Below the pieces are notes generated by a model that did no database searches, had not been told where the DNA came from, and saw only the letters and a program-made list of their open reading frames with translations. DNA of 64,000 bases from Ruminococcus sp. (lineage in GTDB: Bacteria > Bacillota > Clostridia > Oscillospirales > Ruminococcaceae). The stretch's first letter is position 1; the number at the start of each line of letters is the position of its first letter. Location of the stretch: positions 37,219 to 101,218 of the forward strand of contig JAGAQC010000001.1 of assembly GCA_017622925.1 (NCBI GenBank), given 5' to 3'. The position numbers and the translations under genes are program-made. Positions 50,996-58,799 of this stretch are shown piece after piece.

Positions 50996-52807
50996 TTATT
51001 TTGTAAGCCATTTGGACATATCAGTTTCCGTACCGCCTGTTGAAATGTATGCGTAGAATTGCAAGATGATCGAAGCGTCCGAGGAATCTATCTTGCCGTC
51101 CTTATCAACGTCTGCGGCGATTTTCTGAGCGTCGGTAAGGTTGGATTCCTTGCCTGTGGAGGTCAGGGAATAGTCGGTGAGGACATCTGTAGCATCGCTG
51201 GAATCCACGGATCTATCGCCGTTCACATCGCCCAGAGCAAAGGCAGGAGCTTCGCCGATAGGTACAAACATATAGTCGTATTTTTCAGCGTATGCCTGTG
51301 CGGTGGAGTTTTTGTGACCGTAGATCGTGCCGTTAAAAAAGTAATATTCGGTTGAAATCGTTCTTTTGCTATCGTAAATCTCACATTCGGGATTTTCTAT
51401 TGTTATTGATGTTAAAAATTCACAATCTTTAAATGCGCCGTTGCCGATACTTTTAACGCTTTCGGGGATAGTTATTGTTTTCAGACTGCAACTTGAAAAC
51501 GCACTGCTGCCGATGCTTGTAACGCCCTCGGGAATAACAACGTCGCCCGAGCAAGTTGTACCGTCAATAAGGATACCGTTTACGATAACCAACGGATCTT
51601 CCTTTTGCTTATTTGCAAGCCATGGCGTATTATAAAACGCATTGCCGCCGATACTTTTAACGCTTTCGGGAATAGTTATTGTTTTCAGACTGCAACTTGA
51701 AAACGCATTGCTGCCGATAGTTGTAACGCCCTCGGGAATAATAACATCGCCCGAGCAAGTTGTACCGTCAATAAGAATACCGTTTACGATGACCAAAGGA
51801 TTTTCCTTTTGCTTATTTGCAAGCCATTGCGTATTATAAAACGCATTACGTCCGATAGTTGTGACGCTTTCGGGAACAGTTATTGACGTAAGACCCGAAC
51901 AGCCACCAAACGCATAATTGCCGATATTTGTAACGCCGTCGGGAATTGTTATCTCTGTCAGACCCGAACATTTCTCGAACGCATAATCGCCGATATTTGT
52001 AACGCTGTCGGGAATAGTTATCTTTGTCAGAGCCGAACATTCATAAAACGCATAATTGCCGATATTTGTAACGCCCTCGGGAATAACAACGTCCCCTGAG
52101 CAGGTCGTACCGTCAATAAGAATATCGTTTACGATAACCAAAGGATTTTCTTTTTGTTTATTTTCAAGCCATGGCGTATTATAAAACGCATGATCGCCGA
52201 TACTTTTAACGCTTTCGGGGAGCGTTATCTTTGTAAGATTTTTACAGTCAAAAAACGCCCCATCGCCGATGTTTGTAACGCTGCCCGAAATCGTTACCTC
52301 CGCTAAATCCGAACAGCCCTCAAACATACTCTCGCCGATATTTGCAATACCGTTCGGAATAATTATTGATGTCAGACGGAAGCATCCGCTAAACGCAGCA
52401 TCGCCGATGTTTGTAACGCTGTTTGGAATATTTATTGATGTCATTGAACAGTTGACAAAAGCAGAAACGCCGATATTTGTTACGCTGTCTGGAATAGTTA
52501 TTGCCGACACAGCAAGGCAGTTAGAAAATGCCTCATCGCCGATACTTGTAACAGGCAAGCCGTCAATTTCGCTTGGGATAACAATTTCTGTTTCGTCATC
52601 ATTACCGCCTATAAATTCAATATTACAGCCTGTAATTTCAATATGGTCGCCGTAAGCCTTATATGTAAGAGATTCGTAAGTACCCTCGGTGTAGTCCGCC
52701 GCATTAGAAATCATGGAGATTTCAGGCATATTCAGCGATACCGCAGGCATAGCCGTTCCAACAACCGCAGCCGCCAAAAGCGAAGCAAAAATTCGTTTGA
52801 TTTTCAT
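50996..52807 (-). CDS. Secreted BspA-type leucine-rich repeat protein with type I dockerin
   Basis: A 603-residue protein with a signal peptide (~1-36), LRR_5 repeats of the type (L)TSITIPDSVTNIGDYAF from about residue 60 to 505, and a dockerin at ~525-590 (GDVNGDRSVDSSDA and DVDKDGKIDSSDA). It should attach to a cellulosome or cell-surface cohesin. No catalytic domain is present, so binding or adhesion is the likely role (inference). A ~65-residue block with NAFYNTPWLANKQKE...CSGDVVIPEGVT recurs four times, nearly identical in two. AGGAGG precedes the ATG. Confidence 0.92.
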   Translation of the reverse strand: MKIKRIFASLLAAAVVGTAMPAVSLNMPEISMISNAADYTEGTYESLTYKAYGDHIEITGCNIEFIGGNDDETEIVIPSEIDGLPVTSIGDEAFSNCLAVSAITIPDSVTNIGVSAFVNCSMTSINIPNSVTNIGDAAFSGCFRLTSIIIPNGIANIGESMFEGCSDLAEVTISGSVTNIGDGAFFDCKNLTKITLPESVKSIGDHAFYNTPWLENKQKENPLVIVNDILIDGTTCSGDVVIPEGVTNIGNYAFYECSALTKITIPDSVTNIGDYAFEKCSGLTEITIPDGVTNIGNYAFGGCSGLTSITVPESVTTIGRNAFYNTQWLANKQKENPLVIVNGILIDGTTCSGDVIIPEGVTTIGSNAFSSCSLKTITIPESVKSIGGNAFYNTPWLANKQKEDPLVIVNGILIDGTTCSGDVVIPEGVTSIGSSAFSSCSLKTITIPESVKSIGNGAFKDCEFLTSITIENPECEIYDSKRTISTEYYFFNGTIYGHKNSTAQAYAEKYDYMFVPIGEAPAFALGDVNGDRSVDSSDATDVLTDYSLTSTGKESNLTDAQKIAADVDKDGKIDSSDASIILQFYAYISTGGTETDMSKWLTK

Positions 52808-52842
52808 ATAAAACCTCCTGATTTTTAATTTATTTTATCATT

Positions 52843-52871
52843 ATTATATCATAGTTACATTGAATTGTCAA
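52843..52871 (-). promoter_or_regulatory. Consensus promoter of the LRR-dockerin gene
   Basis: On the minus strand TTGACA (52871-52866), 17 bases, TATAAT (52848-52843). Confidence 0.88.
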
Positions 52872-52934
52872 TCGTTATTTGAAAAATAATATTTTTAATT
52901 TATATGAATTGTTTTTAACAAAAATATAGTCTAT

Positions 52935-52965
52935 AAAAAAAGCAGCTCATAGGAGCTGCTTTTTT
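52935..52965 (-). terminator. Rho-independent terminator after the feo genes
   Basis: AGCAGCTC/GAGCTGCT stem flanked by A and T runs on both sides. It lies 2 bases after the stop of the Cys-rich protein gene and also isolates the LRR-dockerin promoter. Confidence 0.9.
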
Positions 52966-52967
52966 GG

Positions 52968-53123
52968 TTATTCTTTTTTGTGTTCGCCGCTGCATTTTCC
53001 GCTGCATTTTTTTGCATACGGACAGCCGATACATGTCTCGTCACGTTTTTTTGCACGTACAAGATAGGCGACGACGGCTGCGATTATCGCCGCCACTATT
53101 AAAATAATTATAATATCTTCCAT
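52968..53123 (-). CDS. FeoB-associated Cys-rich membrane protein
   Basis: A 51-residue protein directly after feoB. An N-terminal hydrophobic helix (MEDIIIILIVAAIIAAVVAY) is followed by basic residues and a CIGCPYAKKCSGKC motif. This matches the small Cys-rich proteins (PF12669) encoded after feoB in Firmicutes, with a presumed role in ferrous iron uptake. The start lies 4 bases beyond the feoB stop. Confidence 0.85.
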   Translation of the reverse strand: MEDIIIILIVAAIIAAVVAYLVRAKKRDETCIGCPYAKKCSGKCSGEHKKE

Positions 53124-53126
53124 AGC

Positions 53127-55133
53127 TTATTTTGCTGCGGACAATGCGTATTCCGACTTAATGCTCTTGTTCGATCTTGCGATAAGCGTTCCAATGATTG
53201 ATACCATAACGATAACGGCGGCAAGTCCTGCCAAAGCTGCGCCGACATTGAGCGTTGACGGAGCTGTGATAAGAGTACCTATCGTGTATACAAGGTATGC
53301 AACGGTATATCCGACGCTGAGCTGAAGTCCGATACCGCCCCAAAGCCATTTTGCGCTCTTCATTTCCGCATTCATAGCTCCGATAGCCGCAAAGCAGGGA
53401 GGCGTATAAAGGTTGAACATAAGGTATGCCAACGCGGCAACTTTTGTGATAGCCATTACAGACGCAACGCTTTCGCCTGCACCCTCCATAAGGGCAAGTT
53501 CTTCGGTATCAATGAGATTTTCAAGTCCGACAAAGCATACTGCAAGCGTGCCGACAACGTTTTCTTTAGCGATAAAGCCCGTGACTGCCGCCGCTGCCAA
53601 CTGCCAACTGAGTACGCCTACTATCGGTACAAGGAGGTATGCAAAAGGACTTGCGATAGATGCGAGGATAGATTGGTCGGCTTCCTCGGCAACATGGAAC
53701 GACCAGTCGAACGTCTGCATTATCTGTACCGCCGTGTTGCAGAGGAGAATGATAGTTGCGGCTTTAACTATGTAAGCCCAGCCTCTGCCGCACATGGACT
53801 TGAAAGCTCCCCATATCGAGGGGAATTTGTATTCGGGAAGTTCTATTATGAAGAATGATTTTCTTGCTCTGTAGCCTGTAACGAGGTTGACAAGAAGTGC
53901 GCCGAGAAAGATAAGGGCGATTCCCGAAAGGTACATTACCCAGCTTACCCAGCCTGCATTGTCAAAGAAAGCTCCGGCAAAAAGCGCAATTACGGGAATT
54001 TTCGCTCCGCAGGGCATGAACGGAGACAGCATAGCGGTCGCTCGTCTTTCACGCTCGTTGCGGATAGTACGGCTTGCCATGATTCCGGGAACGGCACAGC
54101 CGACGGTAATAACAAAGGGGATAACGGATTTTCCCGAAAGTCCGACTTTTTTGAATATAGGGTCAAGTACGACAGCCGCTCTTGACATATATCCGCAATC
54201 CTCAAGAATTGCGATAAGGAAGTACATTATCATAACGAGCGGGAGGAATCCCAGAACTGCAATAACGCCGCCGATTATTCCGTCAACAAGAAGCGCGGAG
54301 AGCAGGGGAGAGGCGTTTTCAAGAAGTCCGCCGACCCAACTCTGAAACGTTTCAAGCCATGCAACGAGAGTATCGGCAATAAACGGACCTACCCAAACCT
54401 GAGAGATCTGGAAAACAAGCCACATTACAGCGGCAAAGATCGGTATTCCCACGATTTTATGGGTAATAACGGCGTCGATAGCGTCGCCTGTGTTTTTATC
54501 CTTTGTAAGTATTTTTCGCTTTTCGACCTCCTTGACGATATTATTTACAAAGTCGTATCGTTTGCGGTCGGCGGCTTCAACTGCGGATTTGTTTGTAAGG
54601 TCAATATTGTCCTGAACGTAAGGCGCGTTCTGACGATGACCTGCTCTTTCAACAGCGGCGTTTACTACGGCGGAAAGTCCGTCAGCCGAGGTCGAAACAG
54701 TGTCGATAACGGGACAGCCGAGCTTTTCGGAGAGCTTTTTGGTATCAATAACAGTTTCCTTTTTCTTGTTGATGTCGGACTTGTTAAGCGCGACTACCAT
54801 AGGTATGCCAAGCTCTAACAACTGAGTTGTAAAGAAAAGGCTTCGGCTAAGGTTTGTAGCGTCCACGATATTGATGATAACATCGGGATTTTCTTTTTTT
54901 ACATACGAGCTTGTTACGCTTTCTTCGCTGGTGAAAGGCGACATTGAGTACGCTCCGGGAAGATCGACGGCGATAAGCTCTTTATTTCCGTTGTAATAGG
55001 ACTTTTTTATGGCGTGTTCCTTTTTGTCAACGGTAACGCCCGCCCAGTTTCCGACCTTTTCGCTTCGTCCTGTGAGAGCGTTGTACATAGTTGTTTTACC
55101 CGAATTCGGGTTGCCTGTCAAGGCAATTCTCAT
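53127..55133 (-). CDS. feoB: Ferrous iron transporter FeoB
   Basis: A 668-residue membrane GTPase. The N-terminal G domain has GNPNSGKT (7-14), DLPGAYSMSPFTSEE and NKSD; the membrane part contains the two gate motifs (GCAVPGIMASRT, FIAKENVVGT). ATG 55133 is chosen for GGAGGAGG upstream and because the G1 motif should lie near the N-terminus. It is separated from feoA by a terminator and repeat A copy 5. Confidence 0.96.
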   Translation of the reverse strand: MRIALTGNPNSGKTTMYNALTGRSEKVGNWAGVTVDKKEHAIKKSYYNGNKELIAVDLPGAYSMSPFTSEESVTSSYVKKENPDVIINIVDATNLSRSLFFTTQLLELGIPMVVALNKSDINKKKETVIDTKKLSEKLGCPVIDTVSTSADGLSAVVNAAVERAGHRQNAPYVQDNIDLTNKSAVEAADRKRYDFVNNIVKEVEKRKILTKDKNTGDAIDAVITHKIVGIPIFAAVMWLVFQISQVWVGPFIADTLVAWLETFQSWVGGLLENASPLLSALLVDGIIGGVIAVLGFLPLVMIMYFLIAILEDCGYMSRAAVVLDPIFKKVGLSGKSVIPFVITVGCAVPGIMASRTIRNERERRATAMLSPFMPCGAKIPVIALFAGAFFDNAGWVSWVMYLSGIALIFLGALLVNLVTGYRARKSFFIIELPEYKFPSIWGAFKSMCGRGWAYIVKAATIILLCNTAVQIMQTFDWSFHVAEEADQSILASIASPFAYLLVPIVGVLSWQLAAAAVTGFIAKENVVGTLAVCFVGLENLIDTEELALMEGAGESVASVMAITKVAALAYLMFNLYTPPCFAAIGAMNAEMKSAKWLWGGIGLQLSVGYTVAYLVYTIGTLITAPSTLNVGAALAGLAAVIVMVSIIGTLIARSNKSIKSEYALSAAK

Positions 55134-55176
55134 ATAATTTTCCTCCTCCGTGAAGTAGTAACTTCGTTGTTTTATC

Positions 55177-55195
55177 GGAACTGTTATACAGTTCC
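55177..55195. other. Short inverted repeat in the feoB leader
   Basis: GGAACTG (55177-55183) and CAGTTCC (55189-55195), between feoB and repeat A copy 5. Role unknown. Confidence 0.4.
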
Positions 55196-55212
55196 TCAAT
55201 AATCAAGACCTT

Positions 55213-55375
55213 AGAGCCTGTTTAATATCTCATCGCGCACGTCTTTTCGGCAAAATTTGCCGATTACTGCGTTGAAAAAGCTCACCATACATCAAGTATG
55301 CTTTCGCTTTTTCTCCTTGTACTCGGCAAATTTATGCTCAAAAATCCGTACACGCCGAGATATTAAACAGGCTCT
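55213..55375. repeat. Repeat family A, copy 5 (between feoA and feoB)
   Basis: 163 bp with AGAGCCTGTTTAATATCTC and GAGATATTAAACAGGCTCT, a perfect 19-bp terminal inverted repeat. The interior is the most diverged of the five copies. It interrupts the feoA-feoB gap. Confidence 0.9.
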
Positions 55376-55386
55376 TACTCTTAATT

Positions 55387-55410
55387 ATATGTTACCATTA
55401 GCTAACATAT
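55387..55410. promoter_or_regulatory. Palindrome upstream of feoB, possible operator
   Basis: ATATGTTA (55387-55394) and TAACATAT (55403-55410), 8-base spacer, between the feoA terminator and repeat A copy 5. It could be a site for an iron-responsive repressor, but no exact Fur or DtxR consensus is matched. Confidence 0.4.
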
Positions 55411-55414
55411 TCGC

Positions 55415-55441
55415 AAAAAACACAGGCAGTCCTCTGCCTGT
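55415..55441 (-). terminator. Terminator after feoA
   Basis: ACAGGCAG/CTGCCTGT stem, loop of four, followed on the minus strand by a T-run. It would stop or attenuate reading from feoA into feoB. Confidence 0.8.
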
Positions 55442-55453
55442 ATTACGAGATCT

Positions 55454-55669
55454 TCAGCGAACAGAAATAGCTTCTGCAAGCTGATTGTCTATGCTGTATC
55501 TGCCGTCTTTTATCGAAACTACGCAGCTGTTTTTTTTACGTGATACGACTGTTATGGTTTCGCCGCTGTAGCAGCCCAATGAAAACAGGAAAGAATTAAG
55601 TTCCTCATCGTCGCTGTTTATTTCCTTGATGATATATTCCTGTCCCTCATTTGCTTCTCTCAATGACAT
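55454..55669 (-). CDS. feoA: FeoA family ferrous iron transport protein
   Basis: A 71-residue SH3-like protein (MSLREANEGQEYIIKEI, LGCYSGETITVVSRK, YSIDNQLAEAI). It assists FeoB. The ATG at 55669 with GGTGAT upstream is preferred; GTG codons four and five positions earlier are alternatives. Confidence 0.9.
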   Translation of the reverse strand: MSLREANEGQEYIIKEINSDDEELNSFLFSLGCYSGETITVVSRKKNSCVVSIKDGRYSIDNQLAEAISVR

Positions 55670-55726
55670 ACAAATCACCACACTTTTTTAATATGCAGTT
55701 ACAGTTATTGCTTGCTAACTAATTAT

Positions 55727-55755
55727 ATTATACACGTTTACAGCGTTTTTGTCAA
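55727..55755 (-). promoter_or_regulatory. Consensus promoter of feoA
   Basis: On the minus strand TTGACA (55755-55750), 17 bases, TATAAT (55732-55727). Confidence 0.88.
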
Positions 55756-55845
55756 GGGGTTGGCGAAAAAAATGTCAATTATCGTCATTTAAAACAAAAA
55801 TAGTTAGATACGGAAAACTTTATTAGTATTATATAACGTTTTATC

Positions 55846-55875
55846 TTGACCTAATGATGTTTACAAACGTGTAAT
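55846..55875 (+). promoter_or_regulatory. Possible promoter of the solute-binding lipoprotein gene
   Basis: TTGACC (55846-55851), 18 bases, TGTAAT (55870-55875). A repeat B copy (55891-56119) is inserted between it and the start codon. Confidence 0.45.
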
Positions 55876-55890
55876 TTATAGAAATAAAAG

Positions 55891-56119
55891 CCGTGTCTAC
55901 AACTTAATAGGATTTTGTTACCCTTTACTTTCTGTTAAAGAAGTAACTTGTGGTGTCCATTTTCGTGAATTGGACTGTGGAGGTCATGGAGAATAACAGC
56001 ATAGTGTTTATTTGGGGATTTCCACAGTCCAATTCACGACAACAGAGATTCCAAAGGGGTCACCCCTTTGGCAGGGGGTGCAGGGGGACAGAGTCCCCCT
56101 GATTAAGTTGTATATATTG
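55891..56119 (-). repeat. Repeat family B, copy 3 (inverted, with target duplication)
   Basis: 229 bp with ends CCGTGTCTACAACTTAAT and ATTAAGTTGTATATATTG. The central hairpin is the other subtype (arms GTGAATTGGACTGTGG / CCACAGTCCAATTCAC). The GC hairpins appear in reverse at the right. Flanking GAAATAAAAG (55881-55890) and GAAATACAAG (56120-56129) agree at 9 of 10 positions, a likely 10-bp target duplication. Confidence 0.9.
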
Positions 56120-56149
56120 GAAATACAAGTTATGAAAGGAATGCTTTAC

Positions 56150-57448
56150 ATGAAAAAGTTTGTTTATTTAATTGCTGCCGCTATGCTGCTGACAGGTTGT
56201 TCGGACGCTCCGTCAGCTCCGACAGAGGAAAGCTCCGAGCAGTTGTCCTTGACTGAGACAAAGGCGGACGAAAGTACCGAAAACTCGGAAAACGAACAGC
56301 ATGAACAGGTCACCCTTAAAATGGGAATATTTTACGAGGAGGACGATTTTTCGTCGTTCATTTCACAGCAGAACGGTTCTGAAAGCTATGTAAAGATAGA
56401 GCCGATATATTACACTCAATATGACGTTTATGACAAGGCGGCGGATAAACAGAAATCGACAGGGCTCGATCAACTGAATATTGACATTGTTTCGGGAAAT
56501 GCACCCGATATGGCGGTGTTTATGAATACGCCGCAGTACATAGCAAATAAGTCCGTTTTCGCCGACCTGTATTCGCTTATGGACGACGACCTTAGCCGTG
56601 ACGATTTTATGCCGAACGTTCTTGAAGCATGCGAGATAAACGGCAAACTCTTTTCACTTCCCACATCGTACAAGATATGGACTATGATATGTCATGACAG
56701 GTTTTCTCCCGTGAAAAATCAGACGTTCGACGATATGCTCGATACATTCGCAAACGCTCCCGAGGGGACAGAGTTTATGGCTATGACAGATCGCTCGGAG
56801 TTTCTGGAAAGTGTTTTGCAGTATTCCGACTTTGCCGCAAGCAGCAATGACGGCGTTTTCAGCGTCAACAGGGACAATATACAGCGTTTAATGGAGTTCT
56901 GCGGAACGCTGCCGGACGTTTTGGAGTATGATGAAAATTACGATTACAGAGCCGCCATGAACAACGCTGTATACAATAGTTTTGCGGCAAGCAGCTTCGG
57001 GGATTTTAAGCAGACATATGACATGCTCGATGAAAGCGTGACCTTTACGGGCTATCCCACCGAAAGCGGAAACGGCGCAGTCATTGATCCTGTGCATACG
57101 GTCGCCGTATTTGAAAGCTGCGAAAACAAAGAAGCGGCATGGGAGCTGATAAAGTGCATGTACAATTCCACAAACATCATAAAAGGCATAAATTCGGGAT
57201 TTCCTGTGATAAGCGACACATTTTATAAATGGGCGGACTCTGCGGAAAGCAGTCTCGGAGAGGAGAAATGCGCTCAGGCTGTGGGGACTGTGACTTCCGC
57301 CAAAAGCTTGGGCAGCGGCATTGACTCAGCTCTTTTCAGAATAATCACGGAGGAGTCTGAACGTTATTTCGCAGGGGAGTACACTGCTGAACAGGCGGCG
57401 GACTATATCAAAAACCGAACCGATATATATGTAAGTGAAAAATCGTAA
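56150..57448 (+). CDS. ABC-type solute-binding lipoprotein (family 1)
   Basis: A 432-residue lipoprotein: signal ending LLTGC with Cys17 as lipid anchor, a Ser/Glu-rich linker, then a family-1 sugar-binding fold (DIVSGNAPDMAVFMN, LFSLPTSYKIWTMICHD, GYPTESGNGAVIDP, AAWELIKCMYN). No permease or ATPase is adjacent. AAAGGA precedes the ATG at 56150; the frame opens upstream inside repeat B but that is not coding. Confidence 0.87.
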   Translation: MKKFVYLIAAAMLLTGCSDAPSAPTEESSEQLSLTETKADESTENSENEQHEQVTLKMGIFYEEDDFSSFISQQNGSESYVKIEPIYYTQYDVYDKAADKQKSTGLDQLNIDIVSGNAPDMAVFMNTPQYIANKSVFADLYSLMDDDLSRDDFMPNVLEACEINGKLFSLPTSYKIWTMICHDRFSPVKNQTFDDMLDTFANAPEGTEFMAMTDRSEFLESVLQYSDFAASSNDGVFSVNRDNIQRLMEFCGTLPDVLEYDENYDYRAAMNNAVYNSFAASSFGDFKQTYDMLDESVTFTGYPTESGNGAVIDPVHTVAVFESCENKEAAWELIKCMYNSTNIIKGINSGFPVISDTFYKWADSAESSLGEEKCAQAVGTVTSAKSLGSGIDSALFRIITEESERYFAGEYTAEQAADYIKNRTDIYVSEKS

Positions 57449-57456
57449 AAATTAAT

Positions 57457-57486
57457 AAAACCGCCCCGAAAAACAAGGGCGGTTTT
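57457..57486 (+). terminator. Terminator after the solute-binding lipoprotein gene
   Basis: AAAACCGCCC (57457-57466) pairs with GGGCGGTTTT (57477-57486), followed by T residues. Confidence 0.9.
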
Positions 57487-57503
57487 TTGTATTATATTGA
57501 TCG

Positions 57504-57527
57504 CTCAGACACCGTACTTAGCTGTAG
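57504..57527. repeat. Direct repeat of the rplA 3' end (left copy)
   Basis: The 24 bases CTCAGACACC-G-TACTTAG-C-TGTAG match the rplA 3' end at 58905-58928 except at two positions. On the minus strand they read TAKYGV-stop, as in rplA. Similarity stops at both edges. This is what an att site duplicated by integration would look like. Confidence 0.6.
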
Positions 57528-57632
57528 TAAAAAAAATCTGTGTTATTATAATTATGATACATCTCTTGTTTTAAATAATTACACCTATAAAATAGATATG
57601 TTACTATATTTAGCAAATGCAATTAAGCATAT

Positions 57633-57890
57633 TCAAAGTAAAACTAATATGCCATTAATTTTTAGTTCAAGCTTAAATGTTTTGTTATAATCACTCGAAA
57701 GAATAGAAGTACATAATGGTATAATTGCTCCTAAACATATTGATGCAAAAAAAGCATATAGCTGTAGCTCACCATCCATACTTTTAAAAAAGCGATATTC
57801 TATTATAGCAGCAAGTGGGATCGAAAACAAATTAAGACTTATCAGCCATGCAAAAAGCATAAAATAGCTTTTTCCGTTATTATAATTCAT
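57633..57890 (-). CDS. Small hypothetical membrane protein (85 residues)
   Basis: From ATG 57890 with GAGGT upstream. Two hydrophobic segments (~10-30 and ~40-65) and a Lys-rich end. AT-rich codons unlike the surrounding genes. Not recognised. It lies downstream of the 177-residue gene and is probably co-transcribed with it. Confidence 0.55.
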   Translation of the reverse strand: MNYNNGKSYFMLFAWLISLNLFSIPLAAIIEYRFFKSMDGELQLYAFFASICLGAIIPLCTSILSSDYNKTFKLELKINGILVLL

Positions 57891-57963
57891 TTTTACCTCA
57901 ATATATATTTCTGCCGTTTGTGGTTTCATCACCGTCAAGTTCAACTATACAATACATGGTCAA

Positions 57964-58497
57964 CTATGAATTTTCATACAGAAGTCTTCTTACCTGTTCG
58001 TTTTCGCCCTCAATAAATAACTGATAAATATCGGATTTCTCTATATAGCATTTTCCGAAATAATTGCCATATGGATCAATGCAATTTAGACATATACTCT
58101 CCTTATTCAATTCAGAGATAAATCCTGTAACATCACTTCTGTCATTTTCAATTTTAAAAATATTACAGAACAGGTTCTTTTCAAAGCAAATTTTTAATAT
58201 GGTTTCAAAAAGATTATCGTTTTCAGGAATTTCAAATCGCTCTGGTTTAATCTTTCTGATTTGAAATAGCTTTTCATGCCGTTTCGTATCAAGAGAATCA
58301 ATTTCAAAAGTAATTATATCCGTAAAAAATACAAAACCATTATTATATCCACCATAATTCAGCTTGCTTAACAACAGACCCGTATCATCAACAGCTTGAA
58401 TATATCCCGTATAATAAAAATCATTTTCATTGCTATTATATACTGCGACCATTTGATGTTGGTTCATTATTTTTGTCAATTCGTTAAGAAATTTCAT
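57964..58497 (-). CDS. Hypothetical protein with two similar beta modules (177 residues)
   Basis: An AT-rich gene with GAGGAG upstream and a consensus promoter (58542-58570). Two segments look alike: YYTGYIQAVDDTGLLLSKLN...DIITFEID (about 28-67) and VTGFISELNKESICLNCID...EKSDIYQLFI (about 122-161). The pattern (short strands, a Gly, and a final hydrophobic strand after Asp-Ile) recalls Sm-like or SH3-like barrels; this is inference from pattern only. Family not recognised. Confidence 0.65.
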   Translation of the reverse strand: MKFLNELTKIMNQHQMVAVYNSNENDFYYTGYIQAVDDTGLLLSKLNYGGYNNGFVFFTDIITFEIDSLDTKRHEKLFQIRKIKPERFEIPENDNLFETILKICFEKNLFCNIFKIENDRSDVTGFISELNKESICLNCIDPYGNYFGKCYIEKSDIYQLFIEGENEQVRRLLYENS

Positions 58498-58541
58498 AAT
58501 AATTTGTAACTCCTCTGATAAATTTTATTTATCTTACTAAA

Positions 58542-58570
58542 ATTATACATCTAAATTAGTTATATGTCAA
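58542..58570 (-). promoter_or_regulatory. Consensus promoter of the 177-residue gene
   Basis: On the minus strand TTGACA (58570-58565), 17 bases, TATAAT (58547-58542). It is homologous to 33841-33869. Its -35 lies in the 10-bp duplication made by repeat B copy 4. Confidence 0.88.
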
Positions 58571-58571
58571 T

Positions 58572-58799
58572 CACTGTCTACAATTTAAGTGGGGGACTCT
58601 GTCCCCCACACCCCCTGCCAAAGGGGTGACCCCTTTGGAATCTCTGTTGTCGTAAATTATCCTGCATAAAGCCTGCCACATAAATTATAATCCATATTTT
58701 TATGGCTTTATGCAGGAGAATTTACGATATAGGCTCCAAAAAATTACCTCTCAGGCAAGAAATGCGAAAAAACAATATCCGCTTAAATTGTGGATAGTG
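58572..58799 (+). repeat. Repeat family B, copy 4 (exact 10-bp target duplication)
   Basis: 228 bp. Terminal inverted repeats CACTGTCTACAATTTAAG (58572-58589) and CTTAAATTGTGGATAGTG (58782-58799) agree at 16 of 18. It is bounded by exact ATATGTCAAT at 58562-58571 and 58800-58809. Internal hairpins are as in copy 1. It sits inside a repeat C/promoter unit. Confidence 0.95.

Noticed and set aside
55891-56119. Coding extension of the solute-binding lipoprotein into family B
   Set aside because: The upstream codons are repeat sequence; the lipoprotein signal begins at 56150 behind AAAGGA.
57487-57690. 67-codon plus-strand frame
   Set aside because: No ribosome site; it overlaps the direct repeat of the rplA end and the 3' part of the minus-strand membrane protein gene.
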